Source: Adiantum capillus-veneris
Lineage: Eukaryota; Streptophyta; Polypodiopsida; Polypodiales; Pteridaceae
DNA: 32,500 nt
Assembly: GCA_014529385.2 (NCBI GenBank)
Contig: CM043951.1
Location: forward strand, 107,728,384-107,760,883
Direction: 5' to 3'
Below, piece by piece: positions 10,098 to 20,912 of this stretch (position 1 is its first letter; each line of letters starts with the position of its first letter). The notes below the pieces were generated by a model, which ran no database searches, was not told the DNA's origin, and worked only from the letters and a program-made list of their open reading frames with translations. Both the position numbers and the translations under genes were made by a program.

Positions 10098-12245
10098 GTG
10101 TCAAAGGAACATGCATCTGCGCTCTGGTCATGTGCTAGAGATGGAACAACTAGAGAGAATTTCGACTTACGCGAGTTCTCATTATCCACCTACCTTAGGT
10201 TCCGGGCCTCAGCGGGGACCCAAGGTAATACAAACCAACACCCGAACATAGCGGCTAGTGACTCTTCCTCTGACTACGATGTCATGGAGGATTTCCCAAT
10301 GCCTAATCCCGATAGCTTAAGCCAAGACATGCATGCCATGGTCCCACGGTCCGGGCCGAGCGTGCTTAGCTGCTTGAAGGAAACCTTTAGTAGAGCCACT
10401 CGCTCCGAACATGGAGCTGATGATGTAAATGAGGGGGGTGGGGAAGTAAATTCTCCATTCATGACCAACATAGACTCTATGCCCTTAGAGAATGTGCACG
10501 TGAATACTTCATTCACTGCACCTCCTGACTCTTCAGAGCTATTCCCCTCCGAGGTCATATTACCCGATGGTAGAAGCCGTGCCGAAGTGCTAGAGGTTGA
10601 GCGATATATCATTGCGGCTAGGGAAAAGGAAGTCGTGAGCTTACACAAGGAGGAGCAACGAAGAGAGTTGAAAGCAAAAGCCCCTATGTCAATATCCTTG
10701 CTACGAGAGCAATCGAGTGCTCCTGACTTAGCAACCGTTAAAGGGCAACCTCTAAAAAAGCAACATTGCATCTAGCTCAAAGGACACCCCTAGCACCTCA
10801 ATCCTAGATGGAGCATTCTTAAATGAGAACCGGGAGTACGAACTACAAACGAAAACTCTAACCGACCTATACAAAGGTCACACCTATCACGTGGGTTGGT
10901 TAGATGTCCTACAATCCACAATGGGTGCTACTTGATTAGTCACTTAAAGCATTTGAATTCTCGTTGTAATCCAAATGAGCGCTTTAATAATAATCAATTG
11001 CTTGATAGATTCATTAGGGGATTACGACATGAGGATATCTACAATGGCCTAGTCATTAGAGGTATCACCACTTGTGAAGCAATCACCACCAATGCGATCC
11101 AATTGGATGATAATTTAATGATTCAAGGAGAAAGAGTGTCTGTTGAGCCTAAATCTATTAGCTCGTAAGCATCAGGGCATCAGCCAATGACCCTAAAGCC
11201 TATTTCTAAGGAGCCAAAGATATCTGAGATGACTTTAGTAGATCTTACCAAGGCTATTCAAGAGAGTCTTAAAGACAATCCTGCTATGCAAAACAATCAT
11301 ATGTATTCAAGAAGGGAGCAACAATGGTGCTCAGTATGCTATGGACCGCATAGTACCAGTGAATGCCCTACTTTTAGAGTAAATTTCAATGGGAAGTGAA
11401 ATGCCTGTGGGAGGTATGGTCATCAATCTAAGGATTGCATAGTATTTAAGCGCACGATGGTCAATAGACCACCTTAGCATGGACAGACACACCTCGAGTG
11501 CCTGCATTGATGCCGTCCCCACCTCTTGAAAAAAAAGCACAACACATTGTCCCTAGGGCCCAAAATGTTGTTCAAACAACACCCTTACCACCTCCAGTGC
11601 TAGGACCGTAACCACCACATCCGAGGATCACTTCTGTGAATCAAGTGGGTTGTGAGTCATCTATTGCTTGTTTGGAAGGCTGTGGGAAGGATATGGACCC
11701 TAATATTGCCTATGGGATGGATGTGCTTGAAGAAAGTCTACAATACTACATGGAGGACTATTGGGGACAAGCCAAACATGTATATCAAGTAGCTGAGGCT
11801 TGCGGCAAGAGACCAAAATATCAATTACACTGCTAAGAGACCACCTCTTCAATGCTATGGGTGTGGAGGTCCACATCATGTAGCCGAGTGTCCTATTAGG
11901 CTACAAAAGAACGCCACACTAATGCAAACCAATCAAGCGAGCACGTCTACAATGCCAATACTCATGTGTAATCGATGTGGCACAGATCATTTGATTGCCC
12001 AATGTCCAAATAATCCAAATGCACAAAAGATCATGCCATTAAACTTGATTGAAGTTATCGAGGAGCCATCACAAAGTACACGTGTGGTACCAATAAATGT
12101 ACTGACACGATCGATGCTCCAAAAACAAAATTATATTCTTGAGGAAAGAGACGCGGCATCAATTGCCCAATCTCAAGAAAAAAAAAGACACCAAGAAAGA
12201 GATCGCAAAAAGCAGCGAAGTGAGACCCCAGTTCAAAGACCAACA
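10098..12245 (+). pseudogene. gag: Gag relic with four zinc knuckles
   Basis: The region reads as one decayed Gag spread over several frames. A likely start is ATG 10111 (MHLRSGHVLE, resembling the short basic N-terminus of plant Ty3 Gags), followed by a frame change into the 10098-10775 frame. The capsid-like part is at 10896-11168 (NPNERFNNNQLLDRFIRGLR). Four CCHC knuckles follow: CSVCYGPHSTSEC near 11330, NACGRYGHQSKDC near 11401 (first Cys codon now TGA), CYGCGGPHHVAEC near 11851 and CNRCGTDHLIAQC near 11952. Three have the C-x2-C-x3-H-x4-C spacing, one residue shorter than usual. Gag would form the particle, and the knuckles bind RNA. Stops at about 10773, 11166, 11398 and 11834 make this copy non-functional. 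Confidence 0.8.
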
Positions 12246-13450
12246 TAGGGACTGGTGACGACCCTGTATATATGAATGACGCTGAAGAGGATTCTGATTC
12301 AGGTGAAACCATGGAGACCAAAACAACCACTACAAGGAAGATCTTCATGAGCCACAATGGCCAGGATCCAAGAAGAAGATAGGAACTTATCCAAATCCTA
12401 CAGAGGAGATTGAGCGAGTCAAGCAATTAAGGAGTTTGGTAGAAGATACCCAAAGGGATCTAGAACCAGCACCTAGGCATATCCAAATTACAGACACCGT
12501 GTTTCCTTATGCAACAACAACCTCACCAAGTCCATAAACCCTTAGCAATACCTAGTGTCATCCAAGAAGAAAGTGACTTAAAGTCATGGGAAAGTGGGCA
12601 TACTCACTTCTTGATAGAAAGAATGTTTATAGAGGGACTACTTGATCCTATCAAAGAAATGGAGATCCCATCTTCCCCACATCAAGCGAATGAAGCCCAA
12701 AAGGTGCCGTTAAACATTGCCAAATTGATGGATTTCATGTCTTTAGAAGTTAGAACCACGTCCAAACTATATAAAGACCCCGAGCTAGTCTCATCTCTTT
12801 GAGACTTCCTCAATGGAGAACTGAAGTTTGGGCTACCACAATTTGCACAGATGGATGGAGCTGGGGAGATGCCAATAGAGGAGGAACACTTAGATCCACA
12901 ACCCAACGTAGGTGAGAACCTTGTTATAGAAATACATGTTAACAAGTTGTGACAATACTTTGAGGGTGATGAATCCAATGCGACCATACCAATCACTACT
13001 AAGGGATTAACTGTGAAGGAAATCCTTGATGGTGGCGCTGGGGTTAGCATTGTGACTAAAAATTGTTGGGAAACTATGGGAAGACCTCACCTTGCGACCA
13101 CAACCATAGTAGTGAAGATGGCCAATGGGTCTATTGTTAAACCTATTGGGATGCTAGAAGATCTCAAGATCAAGGTCTTTGGACATAAAATAAGAATTAC
13201 CTTCATTGTTATGTATTTGTCCAAACACACTATGGCATCGGAGATAATCTTAGGACGTCCTTTCATGAGGGAAGCAAAAATGGTGCATGACTGGTCTAAA
13301 AACCATGTCTACTTGAAATTCCAAGATTCTATCATTCGAGTGGATCTTGTGACTGGTCGAGCACATCCTCTAGGAAACAGGTTTATAATTGATCATAGAT
13401 CTGACAATCACAGTTCACTCGGCCCCATTGCAATATTGCTACACGTGTAA
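12246..13450 (+). pseudogene. Retroviral-type aspartic protease relic
   Basis: The frame 13013-13450 starts KEILDGGAGVSIVTKNCWET, matching the active-site loop of retropepsins (usually D-S/T-G-A; here D-G-G-A). It later has SEIILGRPFM, matching the conserved ILG-x-P-[WF] near the C-terminus. The protease would cut the Gag polyprotein and works as a dimer. The preceding part, including an open stretch at 12509-12802, is a linker with no recognised domain. The frame before 13013 carries several stops. In an autonomous Ty3 element RT would follow; here the sequence passes instead into a Lys/Trp-rich region. Confidence 0.8.
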
Positions 13451-14331
13451 AGCAGACACTGATGTTGGGGAAGATTCTCCTTATATGGATGTACTACCTG
13501 GGATGACTGAGTCGGACAATGTGGATTGGGTCCACCTAGCAGCAACCATAGACACTTGGGGAAATAGGGGGACGACCTGGGTAACACTTGAGGGGGATGA
13601 AATGTCCGTACCCTTAAATATGCTACAAGCAATGCATATAGCTTCTCACAAGACTCATCCTCATATAACAAAGAAAACATACAACTGGGTCCCTAAAGCT
13701 TCTTTAGCAACCATAGCTAGTGCTAAAAAATATAAGCGCACATTTTTGGCGCCTTGTAAGAAACGTCCCACTCGCTCCAAGAAATGTAAGAAAACGTAGC
13801 GGTGGATTCCTAAACGACTATTCGAAGCCCAAGGCTACTATCAAGGAAATTATCAAATCTGGGTGCCAAAACGTAGATTGTGTTCTTACCTGTCACTTGA
13901 CCCATGTGCACCCAATCCTGTAGCTCCAAAACGAATCAATAATCGTGGAAAGAAAAAAATCTCGGAATGCTACACACCTGCTCCAGAGCTAGTTTGGGTA
14001 CCGAAGAAAGAACGATTTGTTCCACCTAGGAAGGGGAGAGTCCCATGAAGCTTCTAGCTTCTCATGTAATGCATCCATAGAGGTAAAAGCTTCTTCACAG
14101 TCTCCACCTACAATAGTGGACCTCCATGAAGCTACAAAGGAATCCACACCTCCCAGTGTTCAAGAATCACCTGATGAACCACTTCAAGTTCGGTCCTGGG
14201 AGAGTACCTTACCACCCTTGCAACTCGATGAGGCACCTAAGGTAATAGAAAACTACTGGCAAAAATCCTCACCTATCACCAACTGGAACAATTGGTTTCA
14301 AAGGGTGACGAGCACATTTCAAACGGTATGA
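13451..14331 (+). pseudogene. Lys-rich region with repeated W-[VI]-P-K motifs
   Basis: Across slightly shifted frames the text shows YNWVPKAS (about 13684), RWIPKRLF (about 13801), IWVPKRRL (about 13859) and VWVPKKERF (about 13993), separated by basic and Ser-rich spacers such as KKYKRTF and KKRPTRSKKCKK. I recall WVPK-type motifs in linker regions of plant LTR-element polyproteins, but I do not know a function. A matching set of motifs lies in the right flank at 17250-17730, so this is a family feature. The frame ends near 14331, just before a polypurine-like tract. This occupies the space where RT and integrase would be in a full element. Confidence 0.55.
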
Positions 14332-14338
14332 TCTACCC

Positions 14339-14352
14339 AAGGAAGGGGGGAG
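14339..14352 (+). other. Polypurine-tract-like sequence inside the element
   Basis: AAGGAAGGGGGGAG is followed directly by TGTTTGCT. The true polypurine tract of the element, CAGGAAGGGGGGCA before TGTTAACC, is almost the same. This suggests a buried LTR start at 14353. Confidence 0.55.
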
Positions 14353-15258
14353 TGTTTGCTGATAGTCATCATTCACTCACTCCCCTCTCAACCTTCCTCC
14401 CTGACCTCTCAAACTCTCAATCTTAGGGAATGTATATATAAAGCCTTATACTCACAAAAAAGAAAAAAGTAAAGAGCAAGAGCAATTAGCAAACGAGTGT
14501 GCACAATAAAAGTCAAAACATTGACCCAGACCTACACATTCACATCTGGTACACTGAAACAGAAACCTATGTCATAAAACACCTTTGATCCTCATCACTC
14601 GAGTGATGGAGGATAGTTAGGATTAGTACAATAAGAGTGTTTCTGTTTTAGAGTTTAGTGATTAGCAAAGTTCTTTCTTCCCGCTGTTGTGCCTCCTAGA
14701 GGTATTCTTTGTGTTTCCTCGTGTGTACAGGAATGTGTTGTTGTGGTTAGGATTTGGACCTTCATGGAATCTTTCTCTCGTTCACACTTCAAATCAAGTG
14801 CGACCATCAACACAAATAGGTGTTTCTTGTCCATTAACATTGCCCCTTATCTTTTGCATCCATGTTTGTCTGCTTTAATTGTGATTGGTAGCATAATATC
14901 CAGCACATTTGCTTAGTATAAAACAGTAAATTCAATGTAATTTTTTTTTCATAATCGCTTGTCTAGGTTTAAAAATCAAGCAGTCCGACTAAGCTAGTTT
15001 GACCAAGCTAGGTGTTACAGATCTTCTCTTAATACCATGGGGAATGCCTTCCTAATAATCAATGGTTACTTAGGTTATTAATCTGATTTAGGCAGCATTG
15101 TGTGAAATGTACTAGGGCTTTCTAGTGGGCTTAGTCCCTATTAACCTTTAGCTTAAGTATTATAAAGGGAGTTTACAAGTGTGATGAGCCTAGGGAGGGT
15201 AACAGTGTTATATGACCCCCCAAAGTTACAAAATTAAAATGTTGAAAATGAACAAACA
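14353..15258 (+). mobile_element. Possible buried LTR (right edge uncertain)
   Basis: The start TGTTTG follows a polypurine-like tract. TATATATAAAG at 14433-14443 could be its TATA box, and CAAACA at 15253-15258 would complement the start. No second copy is present in the window, so the right edge and the identity are guesses. Small open stretches on both strands (14655-14916) show no domain. Confidence 0.3.
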
Positions 15259-15948
15259 AAAAAATCAAAGTGCCACAATGTAAAATGTTAAGCTGGAAGA
15301 GAAACCTCAGCTTGATTTGGTACTCCACTCACATGTATCGCCTATGGTACTAGAGCCCTAGAGGTTCCCAGTGTTTTCCTTGAAAAGCAAAAAAACCCAA
15401 GGCATATAAAATAAGCACACACATCAAAATTGAATCACTGTGAAAAGACTTTGGGGGGTCAAAGAAAAGGTAATCAGTCAGGCGATGATTTCATGACAAA
15501 TTCCTTTTATTGTAGCTTAACTACAAGGTCTTCTAGGTATAGCCTCTAGTCAACCCTCAAACATGAAATACTTGGCTCTCGCGATTAAACAACTTATTTG
15601 ACCAGAGAAAATTGAGAAGTTGGCCCATGGTATTAATAGTCGATCTTTAGTGCCTTTCGATTGTTAAATCAGCGACCCCAGACTTGTTTATTTTTTTACC
15701 TTTACAACTTTTTATGCGTTTGATTATATTGCAATTTAATGTTTATTGTTGACAAATGGTTTAAAATTCTATTACCAACCAAATTGTCTGCCTACAACTG
15801 CATATGCTTTTTAATTGTTTATGAGAATGCAATTACTGTGCCAATGTTGTTTGATGTTGTAGTGACTGAAGAAGGCTAAGGACATTCATCTCAGATGCTC
15901 TTCCAAACGAGCTTCAACTCAATAGCTTCCGAGGACGGAATCTACATC
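15259..15948. other. Unassigned internal sequence of the element
   Basis: About 690 bases of AT-rich sequence without a coding frame, repeat or recognisable signal before the final polypurine tract. Confidence 0.4.
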
Positions 15949-15960
15949 AGGAAGGGGGGC
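15949..15960 (+). other. Polypurine tract
   Basis: AGGAAGGGGGGC lies one base before the 3' LTR start at 15962. It would prime plus-strand DNA synthesis during reverse transcription. Confidence 0.9.
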
Positions 15961-15961
15961 A

Positions 15962-16279
15962 TGTTAACCCTCACGCACATTCCTATCACCTATGACGGAC
16001 GCTGTATTATTTATTTTGTAGAGTCAGGTGCCGAGCTTGTCAGTCCAATAGGAACAGGATAAGAGTCATCGTCGATGAGAGACGCACTCTAATTGGGACA
16101 TTCAAGGGATTAGTTGGCTAAGCATGGGCGCCCAAGTGTGAATGGGGCAAGCTCATATAAAAGTCAACTAAACCTAAAATTCACGCATTCTCTCATTTGT
16201 GCAATTGAAGAGTGCTCTTGCTCCATCTCCATCTCCATCTTCTTCTTCTTCTTCTTCATCTCCTTGTGTGTGTGTATGC

Positions 16280-16353
<74 letters not shown>

Positions 16354-16568
16354 TCAAGCATTGCAGCGGTTGAGCGCGGCGTAGCGGCGTCTCCCTCTTC
16401 TTCGCGGTGAGGAATCCTCCATGACAGCAAGCGTAGAGCGGTGAGTGACACACCATCGCCATCTTTGAGATTACTAGTTTAGGCTAGTTGCGTGCTTGGG
16501 TCCATTTGTGGCTCGCACACAGTGTATCGGCAAGTTCCTTGCATTGACACATGCGACATACGCGCACA
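15962..16568 (+). repeat. 3' LTR (607 bp)
   Basis: It starts TGTTAACCCTCACGCACATT and ends ACGCGCACA, matching the 5' LTR apart from scattered substitutions, a few small indels and the microsatellite. TATAAAAG is kept at 16156-16163. Confidence 0.95.
16265..16350. repeat. (GT)n/(GA)n microsatellite in the 3' LTR
   Basis: A short GT stretch followed by a nearly pure GA tract of about 70 bases, at the same place as the 5' LTR microsatellite but with different composition. Confidence 0.95.
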
Positions 16569-16573
16569 AACAT
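16569..16573. repeat. Target site duplication AACAT (right)
   Basis: Identical to 8736-8740. Together they prove that the two LTRs belong to one insertion and fix its exact edges. Confidence 0.95.
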
Positions 16574-17983
16574 CTAGATAACACTCAAGATCATTCCATG
16601 AAAGCACGAAGCAAAGAAATCCTAGTTATGGCTACAAGACAAGGGGAAATGGCTGCTCCCCTTAACATCCAAAAGCAAGAAGCATATATAAAATTTCAAG
16701 TGATACTTTCAAGAAATATGGTTGCAGATGTCATCCTTTGTCATCAAATGGTTTGGCCAATACAAGACCTACAAAGAAGACACAATGACATTACTCTGCT
16801 TTCCAATTGGTAGTTAGCAGTTGTTACAAGTACTGCTAATGCTGGATTCAAAGTTTCAAATGTCATAGGAATCACAAACATATCTTTCAGACAAGGCTAA
16901 CATGCTAAAGTGGACCTTCCAACGACTATCATAAAGTTATGACAAAATATGCCTCTACATTAGAGAACCCTTTTGGGTCATTTCGCACAAGGAATTCAAG
17001 ATTTTTAATGTCTCACTTATTCATTGAACCAACCAAAAACTCAATGGGGAACCGAAGAAAGCAATGATTTATCAGCCCAAGTACTCATTAAAGGAGGAGA
17101 AGGTCAAGAAAGTGTTTTTCCTAATATTTTGTACAAGTTAGTGATCCTGTGTGGATTGAGGATGGAATATCAACACAAAAAGACAAATATATGGGATGAA
17201 TAGCTTCATAGTACATTTTGGAAGACATGACTACTACAAAAATAATAGATAGGTATGGGTACCAAACCAAAAATCACAGCATATGAAGTGAAGTCGAGAC
17301 CCTCCCAAGGAAGAAGGCTAAGTGAGTATCAACTTCAAAAACATTTCAAAAAAACATAAGAGGAAGAAATATAAGACAATGACATCAACTACTGCTAAAA
17401 ACTTGTGTTATCCTCAAAAAGGTACAAAACAAAGTGGGTTCCAAAGAATCTTCTTCTTGCACAAGGATTTAGCACAGGACCAAGAGAATTTGGCTACTAG
17501 TCAACCAAAGGCCAACTGCAATCATGACATAGTTACATGAAGATCTCAAGAGCTCAACAAGACCTCGTGCTGCCAAGTCCACAAGGAAGTTACAAAGGTA
17601 GTAGAAGGATTTGGATTCCTAAGGCTTCCAATGCTCATAGTCAAAACTCAAATGCCGACAGTCAAGAGAGGCCTACAATAACATCAAAGAATCCTTATAA
17701 CAAGCCTAATTGGAGAATAAAATGGATAATAAAGTCTTCACAGTCAAAGAAGTACAACCCAACCAAAGTAGCTATAGATTCAAAGGTGATTAAACATGTA
17801 TGGCAAAAGAGACGTTTAATTCCAGCTTGGTCCTTCAATAAGTCACTCTTTGAGTATTCAAGCTTACTTGTACCAAGAGAAATGTTTGTGGTAGCACAAG
17901 AACGTAGAACGTCAAGTCACTTAGGGTGCAAAAAAAACACACTCTTTGGCATAGTCAAAGTCGGTGAGCCACGAAATGAGTAA
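16574..17983 (+). pseudogene. Older retroelement relic with WVPK-type motifs (right half of the interrupted sequence)
   Basis: The plus strand reads as a decayed basic protein. An open stretch starts just after the target duplication (HSMKARSKEILVMATRQGE, then QKQEAYIKF). Then follow VWVPN (about 17252), KWVPKNLLLAQGFSTGPREF (about 17432), RRIWIPKAS (about 17606) and KWIIKSS (about 17718). KWVPKNLLLAQG resembles RWIPKRLFEAQG in the inserted element, so the two are relatives. The last open frame (17537-17983) is rich in Lys, Ser and Asn. No protease, RT or integrase motif is visible. It is probably an older gag-type element into which a related element inserted. Confidence 0.5.
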
Positions 17984-19200
17984 AGCGTTAATCCCAAAGC
18001 TTCAAGTCTTAATAACCCCCTATGCTTTGTATAAACACCCCTCACTCTAGGGCTATCTCATCTTGTATTTTCACACCAAGTAAATACATTCTCCTTCTCC
18101 ATCTCCAAGTTGTGTGCACATTCCTGCAACCCTAACTCCAATAGCCTTCGGCTTTGTCCTATGATTGATGACTGATGAATACACTTTTGATAATCTTACA
18201 AAGGGTCCAGTTCCATGTAGAGTGTAATCCACAAAAGAAATAATCTTCTCCCCAAAAAAAGGAATCAATCACAAGGATAAATGCAAGGATAAAGAAAATG
18301 GTTCCAAGGGTAAGGCCTATGACTAGAATCCACATTGTCTAGAGGCCACTATATAGCAAGCATGTAGGCATGTATAAAAAGCTATACATGGATGGTAGTT
18401 AGGTGTGTCCAGCTATCCTCCTCTAATTGGGACTTAGGGTTTAAGGAGGATCCTTGGTCATGCTTCTATTATACCCTCTTCCTCACAGTGGTATTATAGA
18501 GCTCATCCTCCATCTCGTTTTAATGTCTTAATAAGAGGTGGATAGTGACATTCCTTGCTACCATTCTTATAAATCTTTGTATATATTCCCTTGTGCTTGG
18601 TAACCAATGCCTCCAAGCCAAAATCCTTGCCCTTATGACCCCTTTACTCACATTCAATTATCCTAATTTGTTTGATTATTCTCACTAGCAGGAAGGAACT
18701 CCTCATGGAATGCATCTAAAACTTGACCCACATTCCGGGATGAGTATGTGGTTTTATGTCATCTATCACTTGACCCCACCTTCAAGTGTGACCCAAGTGT
18801 TTAACTTGCTCAAAGTTCCTTGACTGAATTTGGAGTGTGGTGTAATATCTCCCCAATTACTTAGGAATGTGTTCATTGGATCCTATTTGCAATCTATCTC
18901 TTCACACCACAAAAATAAAGTGTGGTGTAAATGGTTAATATCTCCCCACTTATTGAGGAATGTGTTTATTATATCCTAGCTACAATCTCTCTCTACTCAC
19001 CACAAAATACAATCTCTCTCTCCTCACCACATTTAGGAGGCTTCATACTTTGAGCAATTTGGCCACAACTTTTGGATCAAGAGATACAAATCAACCTCAT
19101 GTGAAGAAGCTACCCCTTGTTTGGCTTGTCCTCAAAGAGTTGCCCCTTGGGCATTTTCTCCTTGATGCAACCCTACTCAGCCCTAAGGACGATTCCTAAA
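17984..19200. other. Unassigned sequence, possibly including an old LTR
   Basis: No coding frame with recognisable features. Around 18025-18110 there is TTTGTATAAACACCCCTCAC followed by a CT-rich stretch, which could be the promoter and start of an LTR of the preceding relic, but no second copy confirms it. A tandem repeat at 18835-19030 is annotated separately. Confidence 0.3.
18835..19030. repeat. 85-bp tandem repeat, two full units and a partial third
   Basis: Units starting GTGTGGTGTAA at 18835 and 18920 run in parallel through AATATCTCCCCA, GAGGAATGTGTT, ATCCT and CAATCT...TCACCACAAAA. A partial third copy (CAATCTCTCTCTCCTCACCAC less its last base) ends about 19030. The units differ at many positions. 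Confidence 0.8.
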
Positions 19201-20519
19201 ATTTAAAATCAAATCTTTGAGATGTGCCATGTATTGATTGAGTGGCTAAAATTGTGTTTGTATTGTATATGTGTGTGCTTAAAGTTCTCTAATCATTGTG
19301 GTAGCAACCAATTCAAATTAGTCTTCATGCACAACTTCTTGATGTGCATCGACCATGTGGACATCAAGGAGGAAAAAAAGTTGACAATTGTTGCTCAAAT
19401 TGCAATGTTGCATAGTGCATGCTTCCATTGACACATCACATCCAACTTTTCATGTTTATCATAAGAGAGAGTCTCTTCATGTAGCTAGTGAACAAGCTGA
19501 GAGTCTCAAAAGACCTCAAGAACTCTCTCAAATAGATATTGCCAGAGAGCTAGGGGGGGGGAACTCCATTTTAGTTTCTTGTCAAGAAATCATGCCAAGA
19601 AGGACTATCCCAAGTTGAAAGTTGGTGTGGCCAAGAAAGGAAAGGGTAATGCACACAATGCAACTCCTCCTCTTGAATGTTTCTCTGAATATGTGTATGT
19701 GGAGGTATCACATACACTAAAGATTTGTGAACACAATCTAATCAATTCTAAAAAAGAGCTGACTTTTGGAAGCCCATCATGAGTCGGTGAAAATGTACAA
19801 TACCATCAACGAGCACAAGGTGAAAATCCTGGTAGATGATGCTCCCTCTTATAATTTTTAGTTACTAGATAGTTAAGGAGCTATTTCCGAGTTCCCACCA
19901 CTACGAGGTAGCTACGCTCAATGGGAAATATGCTCAGATATGGGATCCTCATGTCAAATATTCCAGTTGAAATGCAAGAGCACATGCTAGATGTGGTCCT
20001 TAGTAGGGAATGATTGCATGGGACCAAAATTGCAACCTAGCTATGGGCACAATACCTGCATGTTTGAAGCCAATGGTGCATGTGTGTTACAATAAGGAGA
20101 AAAGAATACCCATCCATCTCCACTTATATGTATAATAAAGTTTTCTAGGATCCATTTCGATAATGAAATTGAATCATTTTTATATGTGTCATTGATTGTC
20201 TCAACCTTTGTCAGCCTCAAGTTCAAGCTCAAGTTTGCTTGATGATATTCCTCTCCTCAACCCTGCAACTACTCTCTCTTCTATTCCGACAATGACTAAT
20301 CATAAGAAACCAAATAATAATAAATCATATGTTATGTCTCAATCCAAGGAGCGCTAATGAGTGCAAGTATTTTTTAAAGAAAGATTCACCAACAAAAATA
20401 CCTTCGAAATGTTTTGCACAACACAGAATAGACGTCATGATGGGCATTAAGCCCATTAAGCAAATGATCTGTGGAATGTCAACTTGCCATCTACTTGAAT
20501 TGTGGCTTTGTTCAACTTA
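19201..20519 (+). pseudogene. Decayed Ty3/gypsy gag end and protease
   Basis: A relic of a nucleocapsid knuckle is readable near 19570-19620 (FLSRNHAKKDYPKLK, where plant Ty3 Gags have C-x2-C...HAKKDCPK). Near 19800-19860 there is HKVKILVDDAPSYNFLV, matching the retropepsin active-site loop with the catalytic triplet changed from D-[ST]-G to D-D-A. The part before 19570 is broken sequence of gag-like composition. Both cores are lost, so this is dead. It belongs with the RT relic that follows on the same strand. Confidence 0.6.
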
Positions 20520-20912
20520 GCTCTTTAGTATGGGCATCCCCCATACTCTTGGTGAAGAAGAAAAATCGTTACACATGTATTTATGAATTTCTACGTTTAA
20601 ACTAGGTTAATATTAAGAAAAAGAATTCCCTACTCTGAGTAAATGAGTTATTTAACCAAATAAAGAATTCATGGTATTCCTTTGAAATAGAATTATGTTT
20701 TAAATGTCCTCAAGTCTGTATATGTAACTTGTAGATATCCTTATAACTACACTCAAAACATTGTTCGGGCACTACAAGTTTTTGGTTATCCCTAGCCATA
20801 TTCATGAACATGTCTTGGTAAGTTTGTTATAATATTTCTTGATGACATCCTTATATATAGTGCTACTCAAGAAGAGAACTTGCAACATCTCTGTTCGATG
20901 CTTGACTTGATT
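20520..20912 (+). pseudogene. Reverse transcriptase relic, Ty3/gypsy type, cut off by an LTR
   Basis: Decayed RT motifs appear in the right order: ASPILLVKKKNRYTCIYEF (fingers), VNELFNQIKNSWYS, GHYKFLVIP-like text near 20790, and the catalytic motif in VIIFLDDILIYSATQEE at about 20832-20880. FLDD stands for the usual Y/F-x-DD. Frames shift several times and stops are frequent. The text stops at LCSMLD exactly where the minus-strand chromovirus LTR begins at 20913, so that LTR or its deletion removed the rest. Confidence 0.75.

Larger units (their letters stand above)
8741..16568 (+). mobile_element. Complete non-autonomous LTR retrotransposon (gag-protease only), 7.8 kb
   Basis: Structure: LTR 8741-9359, tRNA-Asp PBS 9364-9380, leader, gag with zinc knuckles, aspartic protease, a Lys-rich region with repeated WVPK motifs, polypurine tract 15949-15960, LTR 15962-16568. 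Both LTRs are TG...CA and the element is flanked by a perfect 5-bp duplication. I find no RT, RNase H or integrase motif in either direction between the LTRs. It therefore resembles the non-autonomous plant elements that keep gag and protease and borrow polymerase from a relative. PBS type and protease style fit the Tat/Athila side of Ty3/gypsy, but without RT this is a guess. Roughly 20 mismatches in the first 265 aligned LTR bases point to an old insertion, as do the many stops inside gag. Confidence 0.9.

Noticed and set aside
10274-10771. A 165-residue minus-strand frame opposite gag
   Set aside because: Shadow of the plus-strand gag frame inside a plus-strand element; no recognised motif.
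16114-16462. Open frames with Arg-Glu or Ser-Leu runs
   Set aside because: Translation of the GA microsatellite in the 3' LTR.
18835-19030. CRISPR-like array
   Set aside because: Two and a bit diverged tandem units of 85 bp without spacers; plain tandem repeat in a eukaryotic context.
20908-20912. Target duplication of the second chromovirus
   Set aside because: The element's 5' end is lost, so the partner copy cannot be found; five bases alone prove nothing.
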